DNA of 64,000 bases from Syntrophotaleaceae bacterium. GTDB taxonomy: Bacteria > Desulfobacterota > Desulfuromonadia > Desulfuromonadales > Syntrophotaleaceae. How positions within the stretch are numbered: position 1 is the stretch's first letter; each line of letters starts with the position of its first letter. Both the position numbers and the translations under genes were made by a program. Below are positions 34,638 through 52,840 of this stretch, one piece after another. Under the pieces are notes generated by a model, which saw only the letters and a program-made list of their open reading frames with translations, was not told the origin of the DNA and did no database searches. The stretch lies in NCBI GenBank assembly GCA_041390365.1, contig JAWKQB010000001.1, forward strand, positions 248,001 to 312,000. The letters are read 5' to 3'.

Positions 34638-35060
34638 ATGGCCAAGAAGGTTGTTGGAATGATAAAGCTGCAGATTCCAGCCGGAAAGGCGAACCCGTCG
34701 CCCCCGGTCGGCCCTGCCCTGGGCCAGCATGGGGTCAACATCATGGAATTCTGCAAGGCGTTCAACGCCAAGACCCAGAGTCAGGACGGAATGATCACTC
34801 CGGTCGTCATTACCGTCTATGCGGACCGGTCCTTTTCGTTCATCACCAAAACCCCTCCCGCGGCAGTGCTGCTGCTCAAGGCAGCAAAAATCGACAAGGG
34901 GTCCGCGGTGCCCAACAAGGACAAGGTCGGCAAGGTCACCAAGCAGCAGGTCAGGGAGATTGCCGAGCTGAAAATGCCGGACCTCAATTCCTTTGATATC
35001 GATGCCGCCGTGCGGACGATTGAAGGGACCGCTCGCAGCATGGGCCTGGAAATCGTTTAA
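34638..35060 (+). CDS. rplK: 50S ribosomal protein L11
   Basis: Large-subunit protein of the GTPase-associated region, 140 residues, bound with L10-L7/L12 at the factor site. Starts KKVVGMIKLQIPAGKANPSP and contains GPALGQHGVNIMEFCKAFNA. RBS AAGGAG is 7 bases before ATG. A 168-base gap after nusG holds no gene and may carry its own promoter. Confidence 0.97.
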   Translation: MAKKVVGMIKLQIPAGKANPSPPVGPALGQHGVNIMEFCKAFNAKTQSQDGMITPVVITVYADRSFSFITKTPPAAVLLLKAAKIDKGSAVPNKDKVGKVTKQQVREIAELKMPDLNSFDIDAAVRTIEGTARSMGLEIV

Positions 35061-35087
35061 TATCTGCCAGATTCTGGAGTGCGCAAA

Positions 35088-35789
35088 ATGTCAACAGGAA
35101 AATTACATAAAGTAGCCAAGGCCAAGGTCGACCGGACCCGGAACTACTCTGTCGAGGAAGCGATTGTTCTGGTCAAGGAAGCTGCCCATGCCAAATTCGA
35201 CGAGACCGTCGAAGTTGCAGTTCGCCTTGGCGTCGACCCGAGAAAAGCCGATCAGATGGTGCGCGGTGCCGTTGTTCTGCCCAACGGCCTGGGCAAGACC
35301 GTCCGCGTTCTGGTCTTCGCCAAGGGTGAAAAAGCCCTGGAAGCCAAGAATGCGGGAGCCGATCATGTCGGTGGTGACGACCTGGTGGAAAAAATTCAGG
35401 GCGGGTGGTATGAATTCGACACCGCCATCGCCACTCCCGACATGATGGGTGTGGTCGGCAAGATCGGCCGTCTTCTCGGTCCGCGGGGCCTCATGCCCAA
35501 CCCGAAAGTGGGGACCGTGACTTTCGAGGTCGGCAAGGCTGTCGAAGAGGCCAAGTCGGGCAAGGTCGCGTACCGGGTTGAAAAAGCCGGCATTGTCCAT
35601 GCTCCGCTGGGAAAGGTGTCCTTCGAGCCGGTCAAGCTGCAGGAAAATCTGGTGGCACTTCTCGATGCACTGGTCAAGGCCAAGCCCCCCACCGCCAAGG
35701 GAACTTACCTGAAGAAGGTCTGCCTTTCCAGCACCATGGGACCCGGCGTGAGCTTGGATGTGCCCGGTCTGCAGGCCCTGGTCAAGTAA
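35088..35789 (+). CDS. rplA: 50S ribosomal protein L1
   Basis: L1-stalk protein, 233 residues, that also represses its own operon in many bacteria. The signature VGKIGRLLGPRGLMPNPKVG is intact. ATG 35088 is preferred to GTG 35079 because GGAG (35076-35079) is 8 bases upstream of it and overlaps the GTG. A hairpin follows the stop. Confidence 0.97.
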   Translation: MSTGKLHKVAKAKVDRTRNYSVEEAIVLVKEAAHAKFDETVEVAVRLGVDPRKADQMVRGAVVLPNGLGKTVRVLVFAKGEKALEAKNAGADHVGGDDLVEKIQGGWYEFDTAIATPDMMGVVGKIGRLLGPRGLMPNPKVGTVTFEVGKAVEEAKSGKVAYRVEKAGIVHAPLGKVSFEPVKLQENLVALLDALVKAKPPTAKGTYLKKVCLSSTMGPGVSLDVPGLQALVK

Positions 35790-35793
35790 GTAA

Positions 35794-35830
35794 CGAAAAG
35801 TTGGCTTTTTTCGCCAACTGCGATTTTTCG
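35794..35830 (+). terminator. hairpin after rplA (terminator or attenuator)
   Basis: AGTTGGC (35799-35805) pairs with GCCAACT (35813-35819), extended by CGAAAA with TTTTCG around a small bulge, and ends in a T5 run. It divides rplKA from rplJL and may be partly read through. Confidence 0.65.
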
Positions 35831-35856
35831 TAATAGACTGAAACGTTTTATTCCTG

Positions 35857-35959
35857 GTCAAAGACAGCAGGCACGCTGCAAAGCGTTTAATGGGTTTTCC
35901 GCCTGCCGAGGCTCAAGGAAGAAATGGCGTCAGCCACTCTCTTCTTCCTAACCTTTGAC
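35857..35959 (+). ncRNA. ribosomal protein L10 leader
   Basis: Leader RNA bound by the L10-L12 complex, giving feedback control of rplJL. GTCAAAG (35857-35863) closes with CTTTGAC (35953-35959). Inside, GACAGCAGGC and GCCTGCCGAGG form the conserved L10-binding stem with its kink-turn-like bases, and GGAAGA...TCTTCC forms a second arm. A further hairpin, GGAACCG/CGGTTCC (35968-35983), lies between it and rplJ. Confidence 0.8.
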
Positions 35960-36009
35960 GGGAACAAGGAACCGACCGGTTCCCATCACGAGAGAAAGGA
36001 GGAGAGACT

Positions 36010-36528
36010 GTGAAGAAAGAATCCAAGGAAAAGGTCATAGCGGAAGTTTCGGATCTGCTCAGTTCGGCCAAGGCAACTTTCCTGGCCGACTACCGTGGTC
36101 TTGATGTTGAAAAGACCAATCAGCTGCGGGGCGAGTTGCGCGCCGTCGGCGTTGACTACCGGGTCGTCAAGAATACCTTGATGCGACTGGCAGCCAAAGG
36201 AACCGAAGCCGAATGTCTGGATAAGCTGCTGGCCGGCCCAACGGCCGTCGCCTTCGCCCAGAACGATCCCGCTGCCTCGGCGAAAGTCCTTTCGGAGTTT
36301 GCGAAAAACAACAAGAACTTCGAACTCAAAGGCGGCGCCCTCGGCGGGAAGCTTCTGTCCGTGGACGAAGTGCAGGCGTTGGCTGATCTGCCCAGCAGGG
36401 AAGTTCTTCTGGCCAAGCTGCTCGGGTCGATCAATGCTCCGGTCAGCAACTTCGTCGGCGTTCTGGCGGCCGTTCCCCGCTCCCTGGTTCAGGTACTGGC
36501 GGCGATTCAGGATCAGAAGGCCGCCTGA
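36010..36528 (+). CDS. rplJ: 50S ribosomal protein L10
   Basis: Base of the ribosomal stalk that carries L7/L12 dimers, 172 residues. Contains FLADYRGLDVEKTNQLRGEL and VKNTLMRLAA, and the C-terminal helix that binds L12. GTG 36010 follows AAAGGAGGAGAG. It is preceded by the L10 leader and followed by rplL. Confidence 0.96.
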   Translation: MKKESKEKVIAEVSDLLSSAKATFLADYRGLDVEKTNQLRGELRAVGVDYRVVKNTLMRLAAKGTEAECLDKLLAGPTAVAFAQNDPAASAKVLSEFAKNNKNFELKGGALGGKLLSVDEVQALADLPSREVLLAKLLGSINAPVSNFVGVLAAVPRSLVQVLAAIQDQKAA

Positions 36529-36597
36529 CGGTTGGCCGGCTCAAAAAAATCAGCGTTTACAAAATACCGCTTAGGGTATAATTGGGAGGAATCCAAG

Positions 36598-36984
36598 ATG
36601 GCTATCACCAAAGAACAAGTTGTTGAATTCATCGAAAATATGACCGTGCTGGAACTGGCCGAGCTGGTCAAAGAACTGGAAGAGAAATTCGGCGTTTCCG
36701 CCGCCGCTCCCGTCGCCGTTGCTGCAGGTCCCGCTGCCGGTGCGGCTGCCGCCGGTCCCGCTGTCGAGGAGAAGGACGAGTTCGACGTCATCCTGGCCAG
36801 CGCCGGCGACAAGAAGATCAACGTCATCAAAGCGGTTCGCGCCGCTACCGGCCTTGGGCTCAAGGAAGCCAAGGACCTCGTTGACGGTGCTCCTCAGACC
36901 GTAAAGGAAGCCATGCCGAAGGCTGAAGCCGAAGAACTCAAGAAGCAGCTTGAGGAAGCCGGCGCCACTGTTGAGCTCAAGTAG
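36598..36984 (+). CDS. rplL: 50S ribosomal protein L7/L12
   Basis: Multi-copy stalk protein that recruits translation GTPases, 128 residues. It has the N-terminal dimer domain (VEFIENMTVLELAELVKELE), an alanine/proline-rich hinge (about 38-58) and the C-terminal domain (FDVILASAGDKKINVIKAVR). GGGAGGA precedes ATG 36598. Confidence 0.97.
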   Translation: MAITKEQVVEFIENMTVLELAELVKELEEKFGVSAAAPVAVAAGPAAGAAAAGPAVEEKDEFDVILASAGDKKINVIKAVRAATGLGLKEAKDLVDGAPQTVKEAMPKAEAEELKKQLEEAGATVELK

Positions 36985-37008
36985 TTGCCGTTCCATAGTA
37001 TCGCCCTT

Positions 37009-37037
37009 AGCCAAGGTCGCTCAGTGCGGCCTTGGCT
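37009..37037 (+). promoter_or_regulatory. rplL-rpoB intergenic hairpin
   Basis: AGCCAAGGTCGC pairs with GCGGCCTTGGCT (12 bp, one G-T) around a TCAGT loop. There is no T-tract. It matches the position of the processing site or partial attenuator known between rplL and rpoB in other bacteria. The remainder of 36985-37206 shows no gene. Confidence 0.6.
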
Positions 37038-37206
37038 ATTCTGCTTTCGTTGACTTGTTCCCTCGGGATGCCCTGAAAAGAACGGAAACGCGTTTCTAAT
37101 CGGAAAAGTACGAGTCGTCTCACGCAAGCCGCTGCTTTTCCCTCGGGGTGGCGGGAATCGGTTCGCTTCCCGACGAAAACCAGCTTCTTCAGCTAAAGGA
37201 GAAAAC

Positions 37207-41069
<3,863 letters not shown>

Positions 41070-41176
41070 CGGTTCGGCCTCCAACAGCACTTGATGCCGC
41101 CGGAAACAGAGGCGGGCTGTACCGAACGGTTACGAACAGAAATAAACCCAGCATCATCCTACAAGGAGGGTGAGTT

Positions 41177-45358
<4,182 letters not shown>

Positions 45359-45369
45359 TCGGGGTTTTC

Positions 45370-45399
45370 GGGCCGGGCAAAAAAAGCCCGGCCCATTTT
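45370..45399 (+). terminator. rho-independent terminator after rpoC
   Basis: Perfect 9-bp stem GGGCCGGGC / GCCCGGCCC with an A7 loop, followed by ATTTTAAAA. It ends the rpoBC operon. Confidence 0.85.
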
Positions 45400-45408
45400 A
45401 AAAATGCC

Positions 45409-45435
45409 TTGACAAAGCAGGGGTGGATTGATAAT
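45409..45435 (+). promoter_or_regulatory. promoter of the str-S10 cluster
   Basis: Consensus -35 TTGACA (45409-45414) and -10 GATAAT (45430-45435), 15 bases apart, or 16 to ATAATG. It lies just after the rpoC terminator and about 75 bases before rpsL. Confidence 0.7.
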
Positions 45436-45510
45436 GTGAGCGGGTTTTTTCCCCCGCAAATACCGCGTGGATATTCTAACTTTTAGATCATAGTTTTCGG
45501 GAGTATGTAG

Positions 45511-45882
45511 ATGCCGACCATCAATCAGTTGATTCGCAAGGGGCGCGAAAAGAAAGAGCGCAAATCGACTGCGCCGGCGCTTAAGGGGAATCCCCAGAAG
45601 CGCGGTGTGTGTACGCGTGTTTATACGACGACCCCCAAGAAGCCGAACTCGGCGCTTCGCAAGGTGGCTCGTGTGCGCCTTACCAACGGGGTTGTGGTTA
45701 CCTCCTACATTCCGGGGGTGGGGCATAACCTGCAGGAGCACTCCGTAGTGCTGATTCGCGGGGGCCGCGTCAAGGACCTTCCCGGTGTCCGCTATCATAT
45801 CGTCCGTGGCACGCTTGACCTTGCCGGCGTCAAGGATCGTAAGCAGGGTCGCTCCAAATATGGGGCCAAACGGCCCAAGTAA
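45511..45882 (+). CDS. rpsL: 30S ribosomal protein S12
   Basis: Decoding-centre protein of 123 residues, the classic streptomycin target. It contains TTPKKPNSALRKVARVRL and GHNLQEHSVVLIRGGRVKDL. The lysine in TTPKKPNSA is the wild-type, streptomycin-sensitive form. It heads the str operon. Confidence 0.98.
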   Translation: MPTINQLIRKGREKKERKSTAPALKGNPQKRGVCTRVYTTTPKKPNSALRKVARVRLTNGVVVTSYIPGVGHNLQEHSVVLIRGGRVKDLPGVRYHIVRGTLDLAGVKDRKQGRSKYGAKRPK

Positions 45883-45899
45883 CCGACTGAGGAATAGTT

Positions 45900-46370
45900 A
45901 TGCCGAGAAGAAGAGAGGTTGCGAAGCGGGTTGTTCTGCCCGATCCGAAGTTCAACGATCGCATGCTGGCCAAGTTCGTCAATGCCATCATGATGGACGG
46001 GAAGAAGAGCGTTGCCGAAGGTATCGTGTATGGCGCCTTCGATCTGATTGCCGAGCGTTCCGGTGACGAGCCGCTTGATACTTTCAAGAAGGCCCTCGAG
46101 AACGTTCGTCCGATGCTCGAAGTAAAGTCCCGCCGCGTAGGCGGGTCCACCTACCAGGTTCCGGTGGAGATCCGTGCCGACAGGCGTAATGCCCTGGCGA
46201 TCCGCTGGATCATTAACTACGCCCGGGGCCGCGGCGAAAAAACCATGAGAGAGCGCCTGGCCGGCGAACTTCTCGATGCCGCTAACAATCGCGGGTCCGC
46301 TGTAAAGAAGAAGGAAGATACTCACCGCATGGCCGAGGCCAACAAGGCCTTTGCCCATTACCGCTGGTAA
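45900..46370 (+). CDS. rpsG: 30S ribosomal protein S7
   Basis: Head-organising small-subunit protein, 156 residues, and a translational repressor of the str operon in other bacteria. Contains FVNAIMMDGKKSVAEGIVYG and RRVGGSTYQVPVEIR. TGAGGAA precedes ATG 45900. It lies between rpsL and fusA. Confidence 0.98.
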   Translation: MPRRREVAKRVVLPDPKFNDRMLAKFVNAIMMDGKKSVAEGIVYGAFDLIAERSGDEPLDTFKKALENVRPMLEVKSRRVGGSTYQVPVEIRADRRNALAIRWIINYARGRGEKTMRERLAGELLDAANNRGSAVKKKEDTHRMAEANKAFAHYRW

Positions 46371-46423
46371 GTTCCGGCGCATGTTGCGCCGACTGATTTC
46401 CAGGTTGTTGAGGTAGATATATC

Positions 46424-48502
46424 GTGGCACGTAAAGTCGCTTTAGATAAATGCCGTAATATCGGCATAATGGCCCACATCGACGCGGGCAAAACCACCAC
46501 CACCGAGCGGATACTTTATTATACCGGGGTTTCGCACAAGATCGGTGAAGTTCATGACGGCGCAGCCACCATGGACTGGATGGAGCAGGAACAGGAGCGC
46601 GGGATCACCATCACCTCCGCAGCCACGACCTGCTTCTGGCGCGATCATCGCGTCAATATCATCGATACCCCCGGACACGTCGACTTTACCGTCGAAGTGG
46701 AGCGTTCTCTGCGTGTGCTGGACGGGTCTGTTGCCGTTTTCTGTTCGGTGGGTGGGGTCGAACCCCAGTCCGAGACGGTCTGGCGGCAAGCCGACAAGTA
46801 TCGCGTGCCGCGCATTGCCTTCATCAACAAGATGGACCGTCTCGGGGCCGATTTCGATCGCGGCGTGCAGATGATGCGGGACCGTCTGGGGGCCAATCCG
46901 GTTCCCGTGCAGTTGCCCATCGGCAAGGAAGAGAATTTTGTCGGCGTCATCGATCTGGTCGAGATGAAAGCCATCGTGTGGGATGACGAGTCGCTGGGCG
47001 CCAAGTTCGAGGTGACCGACATTCCCGCAGACCTTCTTGACGAGGCCGAGGCTGCCCGCGAGCAGATGATCGAAGAAGTCTGCTCTCATGATGAAGCCCT
47101 GATGGACAAGTATCTCGGCGGCGAGGCGTTGACGGTTGACGAACTCAAGGCCGGAATCCGCAAGGCCACCATCGATATTCAGATCAACCCCGTTCTCTGT
47201 GGATCCGCTTTCAAGAATAAAGGGGTGCAGCATCTTCTCGATGCCGTAGTGGATTACATGCCGTCCCCCGAGGACGTTCCCCCCATCAAGGGTGTCGACC
47301 CTGCAACCGAACAGGAGATTACTCGTCCTCCTCTCGATAACGGCCCCTTTGCCGCTCTCGCCTTCAAGGTCATGAGCGACCCCTTCGTCGGTCAGCTGAC
47401 CTTCTTCCGGGTCTACTCGGGCGTTGCCGAAGCGGGATCCTACGTGCTCAATGCCAGCAAGGACAAAAAGGAGCGCCTCGGCCGTCTTCTGAAGATGCAC
47501 GCCAACAAGCGTGAAGAGATCAAAGAGGTCTACGCCGGTGATATCGCTGCCGCCGTGGGTCTGAAATATTCCACGACCGGTGATACCTTGTGCAGCGTCG
47601 ATTCGGTCTGTCTGCTGGAATCGATGGAGTTTCCGGAGCCGGTTATCCATATTGCGGTCGAGCCGAAAACTAAGGCCGACCAGGACAAGATGGGAACTGC
47701 CATCGGCAAGCTGGTGCAGGAAGACCCGACCCTGCGGGTACGCACCGATGAAGAGACCGGTCCGACCATTCTTTCCGGGATGGGCGAGCTGCACCTGGAG
47801 ATCATCATCGATCGTATGATGCGGGAGTTCAAGGTCGCCGCAAATGTCGGCGCACCGCAGGTGGCCTACCGCGAAACGATCACCAAATCGGTGGAAGTGC
47901 AGGGCAAGTTCGTCCGGCAGTCCGGCGGCCGCGGTCAGTACGGCGACTGCTGGCTGCGTATCGAACCGCTCGAGCCGGGTTCCGGGTTCGAATTCGTCGA
48001 CGAAATCAAGGGCGGCGTCATTCCCAAGGAATACATCCCCGCCGTCGGCAAGGGCGCCGAAGAGGCTGCCCAGAATGGCGTGCTGGCCGGATTCCCCATC
48101 GTTGATGTCAAGGTCGCCTGTTTCGACGGCTCGTATCATGATGTCGACTCCTCCGAGATGGCTTTCAAGATCGCCGGCTCCATGGGCTTCAAGGCCGGAG
48201 TCGCAAAGGCGGGTGCCGTTCTGCTGGAGCCGATCATGGCAGTCGAGGTGGTCGTGCCCGAAGAATACATGGGGGACGTCATGGGCGATCTGAGCAGCCG
48301 TCGTGGCAAGGTGACCGGCATGGATGCCAGGGCCGGGGCCCAGGTCATCAACGCCCATGTACCCTTGGCCAGCATGTTCGGCTACGCCACCGATCTGCGC
48401 AGCGCTACCCAGGGCCGTGCCACCTACACGATGGTCTTCGACCATTACGCCCAGGTACCCAAGGCCATTTCCGACGAAATCATCGCCAAGGTCAAAGGCT
48501 AA
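46424..48502 (+). CDS. fusA: elongation factor G
   Basis: Translocation GTPase of 692 residues. G-domain motifs are intact: AHIDAGKTTTTERI (near 17), the switch II motif DTPGHVDF (near 81) and NKMD (near 135). Domains III-V follow, with RGKVTGMDARAGAQVINAHV near the end. GTG 46424 is the start, with GAGGTAG-like spacing upstream. It is 18 bases before the intact tuf. Confidence 0.97.
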   Translation: MARKVALDKCRNIGIMAHIDAGKTTTTERILYYTGVSHKIGEVHDGAATMDWMEQEQERGITITSAATTCFWRDHRVNIIDTPGHVDFTVEVERSLRVLDGSVAVFCSVGGVEPQSETVWRQADKYRVPRIAFINKMDRLGADFDRGVQMMRDRLGANPVPVQLPIGKEENFVGVIDLVEMKAIVWDDESLGAKFEVTDIPADLLDEAEAAREQMIEEVCSHDEALMDKYLGGEALTVDELKAGIRKATIDIQINPVLCGSAFKNKGVQHLLDAVVDYMPSPEDVPPIKGVDPATEQEITRPPLDNGPFAALAFKVMSDPFVGQLTFFRVYSGVAEAGSYVLNASKDKKERLGRLLKMHANKREEIKEVYAGDIAAAVGLKYSTTGDTLCSVDSVCLLESMEFPEPVIHIAVEPKTKADQDKMGTAIGKLVQEDPTLRVRTDEETGPTILSGMGELHLEIIIDRMMREFKVAANVGAPQVAYRETITKSVEVQGKFVRQSGGRGQYGDCWLRIEPLEPGSGFEFVDEIKGGVIPKEYIPAVGKGAEEAAQNGVLAGFPIVDVKVACFDGSYHDVDSSEMAFKIAGSMGFKAGVAKAGAVLLEPIMAVEVVVPEEYMGDVMGDLSSRRGKVTGMDARAGAQVINAHVPLASMFGYATDLRSATQGRATYTMVFDHYAQVPKAISDEIIAKVKG

Positions 48503-48520
48503 AAACCGAGGAGGTTCTTC

Positions 48521-49711
<1,191 letters not shown>

Positions 49712-49725
49712 TAGAGGATATGACC

Positions 49726-50034
49726 ATGCAGAGCCAGAAAATTCGGATACGGCTGAAAGCCTACGACCATAAGCTCCTCGATCTTTCCGTGAACGAAATC
49801 GTGGATACGGCCAAGCGGACCGGAGCCAGAGTTGCCGGCCCGATTCCTCTGCCCACCGTCGTGAACAAATACTGTGTACTGCGGGGGCCGCACGTCGACA
49901 AGAAAAGCCGGGAGCAGTTCGAGATGCGCACCCACAAGCGCCTGCTGGATATCGTCGAACCGACCCAGCAGACCGTGGATGCCTTGATGAAGCTTGACCT
50001 GTCCGCAGGCGTTGACGTCGAGATCAAGCTGTAA
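49726..50034 (+). CDS. rpsJ: 30S ribosomal protein S10
   Basis: Head protein and NusE transcription factor, 102 residues (SQKIRIRLKAYDHKLLDLSV). ATG 49726 is preferred to ATG 49720 because AGAGGA (49713-49718) is 7 bases upstream of it and only 1 from the other. First gene of the S10 set, only 14 bases after tuf. Confidence 0.96.
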   Translation: MQSQKIRIRLKAYDHKLLDLSVNEIVDTAKRTGARVAGPIPLPTVVNKYCVLRGPHVDKKSREQFEMRTHKRLLDIVEPTQQTVDALMKLDLSAGVDVEIKL

Positions 50035-50064
50035 ACAACTTTCAGATATTTAAGGGTACGTGCA

Positions 50065-50703
50065 ATGGTGAAGGGAATCTTGGGAAAGAAGCTGGGAATG
50101 ACCCAGGTCTTCGCTGCGGATGGCAAGCGCATCCCGGTTACGGTAGTCGAGGCCGGTCCCTGCGTTGTTCTGCAGAAAAAAACCGTGGAGACGGACGGCT
50201 ATAATGCCCTTCAGCTCGGTTTTGGGGCGAAAAAAGCCCACCGTGCAAACAAACCTGCCATGGGGCATTTCAAAAAAGCCGGTCAGGGGGCGTTCGCCCA
50301 TCTGCGCGAGATCCGGACCGAAGGCCCTGCGGAGCAGAACGTCGGCGATGCAATCACCTGCGATACGATCTTTGCCGCGGGCGACATGATCGACGTGACC
50401 GGAACCAGCAAGGGAAAGGGCTTCCAGGGCGTGATCAAGCGCTGGAACTTCTCCGGCGGCCGCAACACCCACGGGTCGATGTTCCATCGGCGTCCTGGGT
50501 CCATCGGCTGCAGCGCCTGGCCGTCACGGGTATTCAAGGGGAAGAAAATGGCCGGTCAGATGGGGAATGCCCAGGTCACCACCCAGGGCCTGCAGGTGGT
50601 CGAGGTGCGGGCGGAAATGAACCTCATTCTGATAAAAGGGGCGGTTCCCGGACCCAAAAACGGTCTGGTGATCATTCGTAAAGGGATCAAGGCCACGAAA
50701 TAG
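50065..50703 (+). CDS. rplC: 50S ribosomal protein L3
   Basis: Early-assembly protein whose loop reaches the peptidyl-transferase centre, 212 residues. Begins VKGILGKKLGMTQVFAADGK and contains the conserved GGRNTHGSMFHRRPGSIG loop. The glutamine methylated in some bacteria lies downstream (AGQMGN). Confidence 0.97.
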   Translation: MVKGILGKKLGMTQVFAADGKRIPVTVVEAGPCVVLQKKTVETDGYNALQLGFGAKKAHRANKPAMGHFKKAGQGAFAHLREIRTEGPAEQNVGDAITCDTIFAAGDMIDVTGTSKGKGFQGVIKRWNFSGGRNTHGSMFHRRPGSIGCSAWPSRVFKGKKMAGQMGNAQVTTQGLQVVEVRAEMNLILIKGAVPGPKNGLVIIRKGIKATK

Positions 50704-50737
50704 CCCTCCATAAACAAGAGGACTCTGGAGAAAGACC

Positions 50738-51361
50738 ATGGCGAAAATTGCTGTTTTTGACATAAACAAAAATCAGGTTTCCGAGCGGGAACTGGCCGAT
50801 GAGGTATTCAATGCCGAGGTCAAGGAATATCTGATTCATGATATGGTTCGCTACCAGCTTGCCGCCCGCCGTTCCGGCAACGCGGCGTGTAAGAATCGTA
50901 GCGCTGTTTCCGGTGGCGGCAAGAAGCCGTATCGGCAGAAGGGAACCGGCAATGCCCGGCAGGGCACGATCCGTGCGCCTCATTTTGTCGGCGGCGGCGT
51001 CGTTTTCGGTCCCTCGCCCCGGGATTACAGCTTCAAGCTGAATCGGAAGGTGAAAAAGGCCGCCCTTCGCAGCGCCCTTTCCGCCCGCTTCCAAGAGAAT
51101 AAGGTCAGCGTTCTTGATCAGTTCATTCTGGACAAGATTGGAACCAAGGGCTTTGTCGAGGTGCTGAAGCGTTTCGAAATCTCCAATGTGCTGGTTGTTC
51201 TCGAGGGCGACAACCCCAATGTGGAGCTGTCGGCGCGCAATGTTCCCTATGTCAAGGTCCTGAAGGCTGAAGGGGTCAATGTGTACGACGTCATGAAACA
51301 CCAGAATCTGGTGCTCACCGAAGGTGCAGTGGCTCAGCTGGAAGGAGCGTTAGCGTCATGA
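50738..51361 (+). CDS. rplD: 50S ribosomal protein L4
   Basis: Exit-tunnel protein, 207 residues, which also regulates the S10 operon in some bacteria. The tunnel loop GGGKKPYRQKGTGNARQGTI is present. It overlaps rplW by 4 bases (ATGA). Confidence 0.97.
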   Translation: MAKIAVFDINKNQVSERELADEVFNAEVKEYLIHDMVRYQLAARRSGNAACKNRSAVSGGGKKPYRQKGTGNARQGTIRAPHFVGGGVVFGPSPRDYSFKLNRKVKKAALRSALSARFQENKVSVLDQFILDKIGTKGFVEVLKRFEISNVLVVLEGDNPNVELSARNVPYVKVLKAEGVNVYDVMKHQNLVLTEGAVAQLEGALAS

Positions 51362-51645
51362 AACCGTTACATCAGATAATCAGAAAGCCACTGGTCACTG
51401 AAAAGGCCTACCAAAGGGAAGAGGGCTTGCAGGTGGTGGCCTTCGAAGTGGCGCCCGGTGCCAACAAGATTGAAATCAAGCAGGCCATCGAAAAGGCTTT
51501 CGACGTCAAGGTCAAAGGGGTCAATACCGTTCTCATGGCCGGCAAGGTCAAGCGGGTGGGAAGGACCTACGGCAAGCGCTCCAACTGGAAAAAGGCGTAC
51601 GTGACTCTGGCAGAGGGAAGCAAGCTCGATTTGTTCGGTGTCTGA
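51358..51645 (+). CDS. rplW: 50S ribosomal protein L23
   Basis: Protein at the tunnel exit that docks trigger factor and SRP, 95 residues. Contains IIRKPLVTEKAY and GKVKRVGRTYGKRSNWKKAY. Start overlaps the rplD stop. Confidence 0.97.
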   Translation: MKPLHQIIRKPLVTEKAYQREEGLQVVAFEVAPGANKIEIKQAIEKAFDVKVKGVNTVLMAGKVKRVGRTYGKRSNWKKAYVTLAEGSKLDLFGV

Positions 51646-51678
51646 TAGGGTGCAATACAGCAATACGGAGTTAGAATA

Positions 51679-52500
51679 ATGGCGATTAAAAAGTACAAGC
51701 CGACCTCAGCTGGTCGACGTCACATGACCTCGGCCGATTTCGGGGAAGTCACTGCCGCCAGTCCGGAGAAATCCCTGCTGGTACCCTTGAAAAAAAGCGG
51801 CGGCCGCAACAACGTGGGTCGTATTACCAAACGGCACACCGGCGGCGGGCACAAACGCAAATACCGGCTCATCGACTTCAAACGGGACAAGAAGAATATT
51901 CCCGGCAAGGTTGTGGGCATCGAGTACGATCCCAATCGCTCGGCGAGGATCGCTCTTCTCAGCTATGCTGACGGCGAGAAGCGTTACATACTCTCTCCGG
52001 TCGGCCTGAATGTCGGCGACGTCGTCATTGCCAGCGAAGAGGCCGACATCAAGCCCGGCAACGCATTGAGCATCCGCTCCATTCCGGTCGGTACCTGGGT
52101 GCACAACGTGGAGCTCAAAGCCGGCAAGGGCGGGCAGTTGGCCCGGAGCGCCGGTGCTTATGCGATGCTGGCTGCCAAGGAAGGGCGTTATGCCCAGATC
52201 AAGCTGCCCAGCGGCGAGGTGCGACTGGTGCTGCAGGACTGTTGCGCCACCATCGGACAGGTAGGCAACATCCAGCACGAAAACGTCAAGATCGGCAAGG
52301 CCGGACGCAACCGGTGGCTTGGCAAGCGTCCTCAGTCCCGCGGTGTAGCCATGAACCCGGTCGATCATCCCCACGGCGGCGGCGAGGGCAAGAGCTCCGG
52401 CGGACGTCATCCCGTGACTCCCTGGGGTGTGCCGACCAAAGGATACAAGACCCGAGTCAGCAAGCGGACCGATCGTTTCATCGTCCGCCGCAGAAAATAG
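51679..52500 (+). CDS. rplB: 50S ribosomal protein L2
   Basis: Core protein needed for peptidyl transfer and subunit joining, 273 residues. Motifs GRITKRHTGGGHKRKYRLID and GVAMNPVDHPHGGGEGKSSG (with the conserved histidine) are intact. Confidence 0.98.
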   Translation: MAIKKYKPTSAGRRHMTSADFGEVTAASPEKSLLVPLKKSGGRNNVGRITKRHTGGGHKRKYRLIDFKRDKKNIPGKVVGIEYDPNRSARIALLSYADGEKRYILSPVGLNVGDVVIASEEADIKPGNALSIRSIPVGTWVHNVELKAGKGGQLARSAGAYAMLAAKEGRYAQIKLPSGEVRLVLQDCCATIGQVGNIQHENVKIGKAGRNRWLGKRPQSRGVAMNPVDHPHGGGEGKSSGGRHPVTPWGVPTKGYKTRVSKRTDRFIVRRRK

Positions 52501-52529
52501 CTTATAACTAATTCTTAGAGGAGACGGTA

Positions 52530-52802
52530 GTGGCTAGATCCATTAAAAAAGGGCCTTACGTCGAGGAGAGCCTGCTGCGCAAGATCGATCTCGAAGGCGG
52601 CAGCACCAAGAAAGTGATCAAGACCTGGTCACGTCGTTCGACCATCATACCCGAATTCGTCGGCCATACCTTCGCCGTGCACAACGGCAAGAAATTCATT
52701 CCTGTTTTCGTATCGGAAAACATGGTTGGTCACAAGCTCGGGGAATTTGCCCCCACCCGCACCTACTACGGCCACGGTGCGGACAAGAAGGGTAAAAGGT
52801 AG
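52530..52802 (+). CDS. rpsS: 30S ribosomal protein S19
   Basis: Head protein contacting S13, 90 residues (ARSIKKGPYVEESLLRKI, then HNGKKFIPVFVSENMVGHKL). GTG 52530 follows AGAGGAGAC. Confidence 0.97.
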   Translation: MARSIKKGPYVEESLLRKIDLEGGSTKKVIKTWSRRSTIIPEFVGHTFAVHNGKKFIPVFVSENMVGHKLGEFAPTRTYYGHGADKKGKR

Positions 52803-52840
52803 GTCAATAGGACAGCAATTCCGAAAGAGGAGTTCGATAC

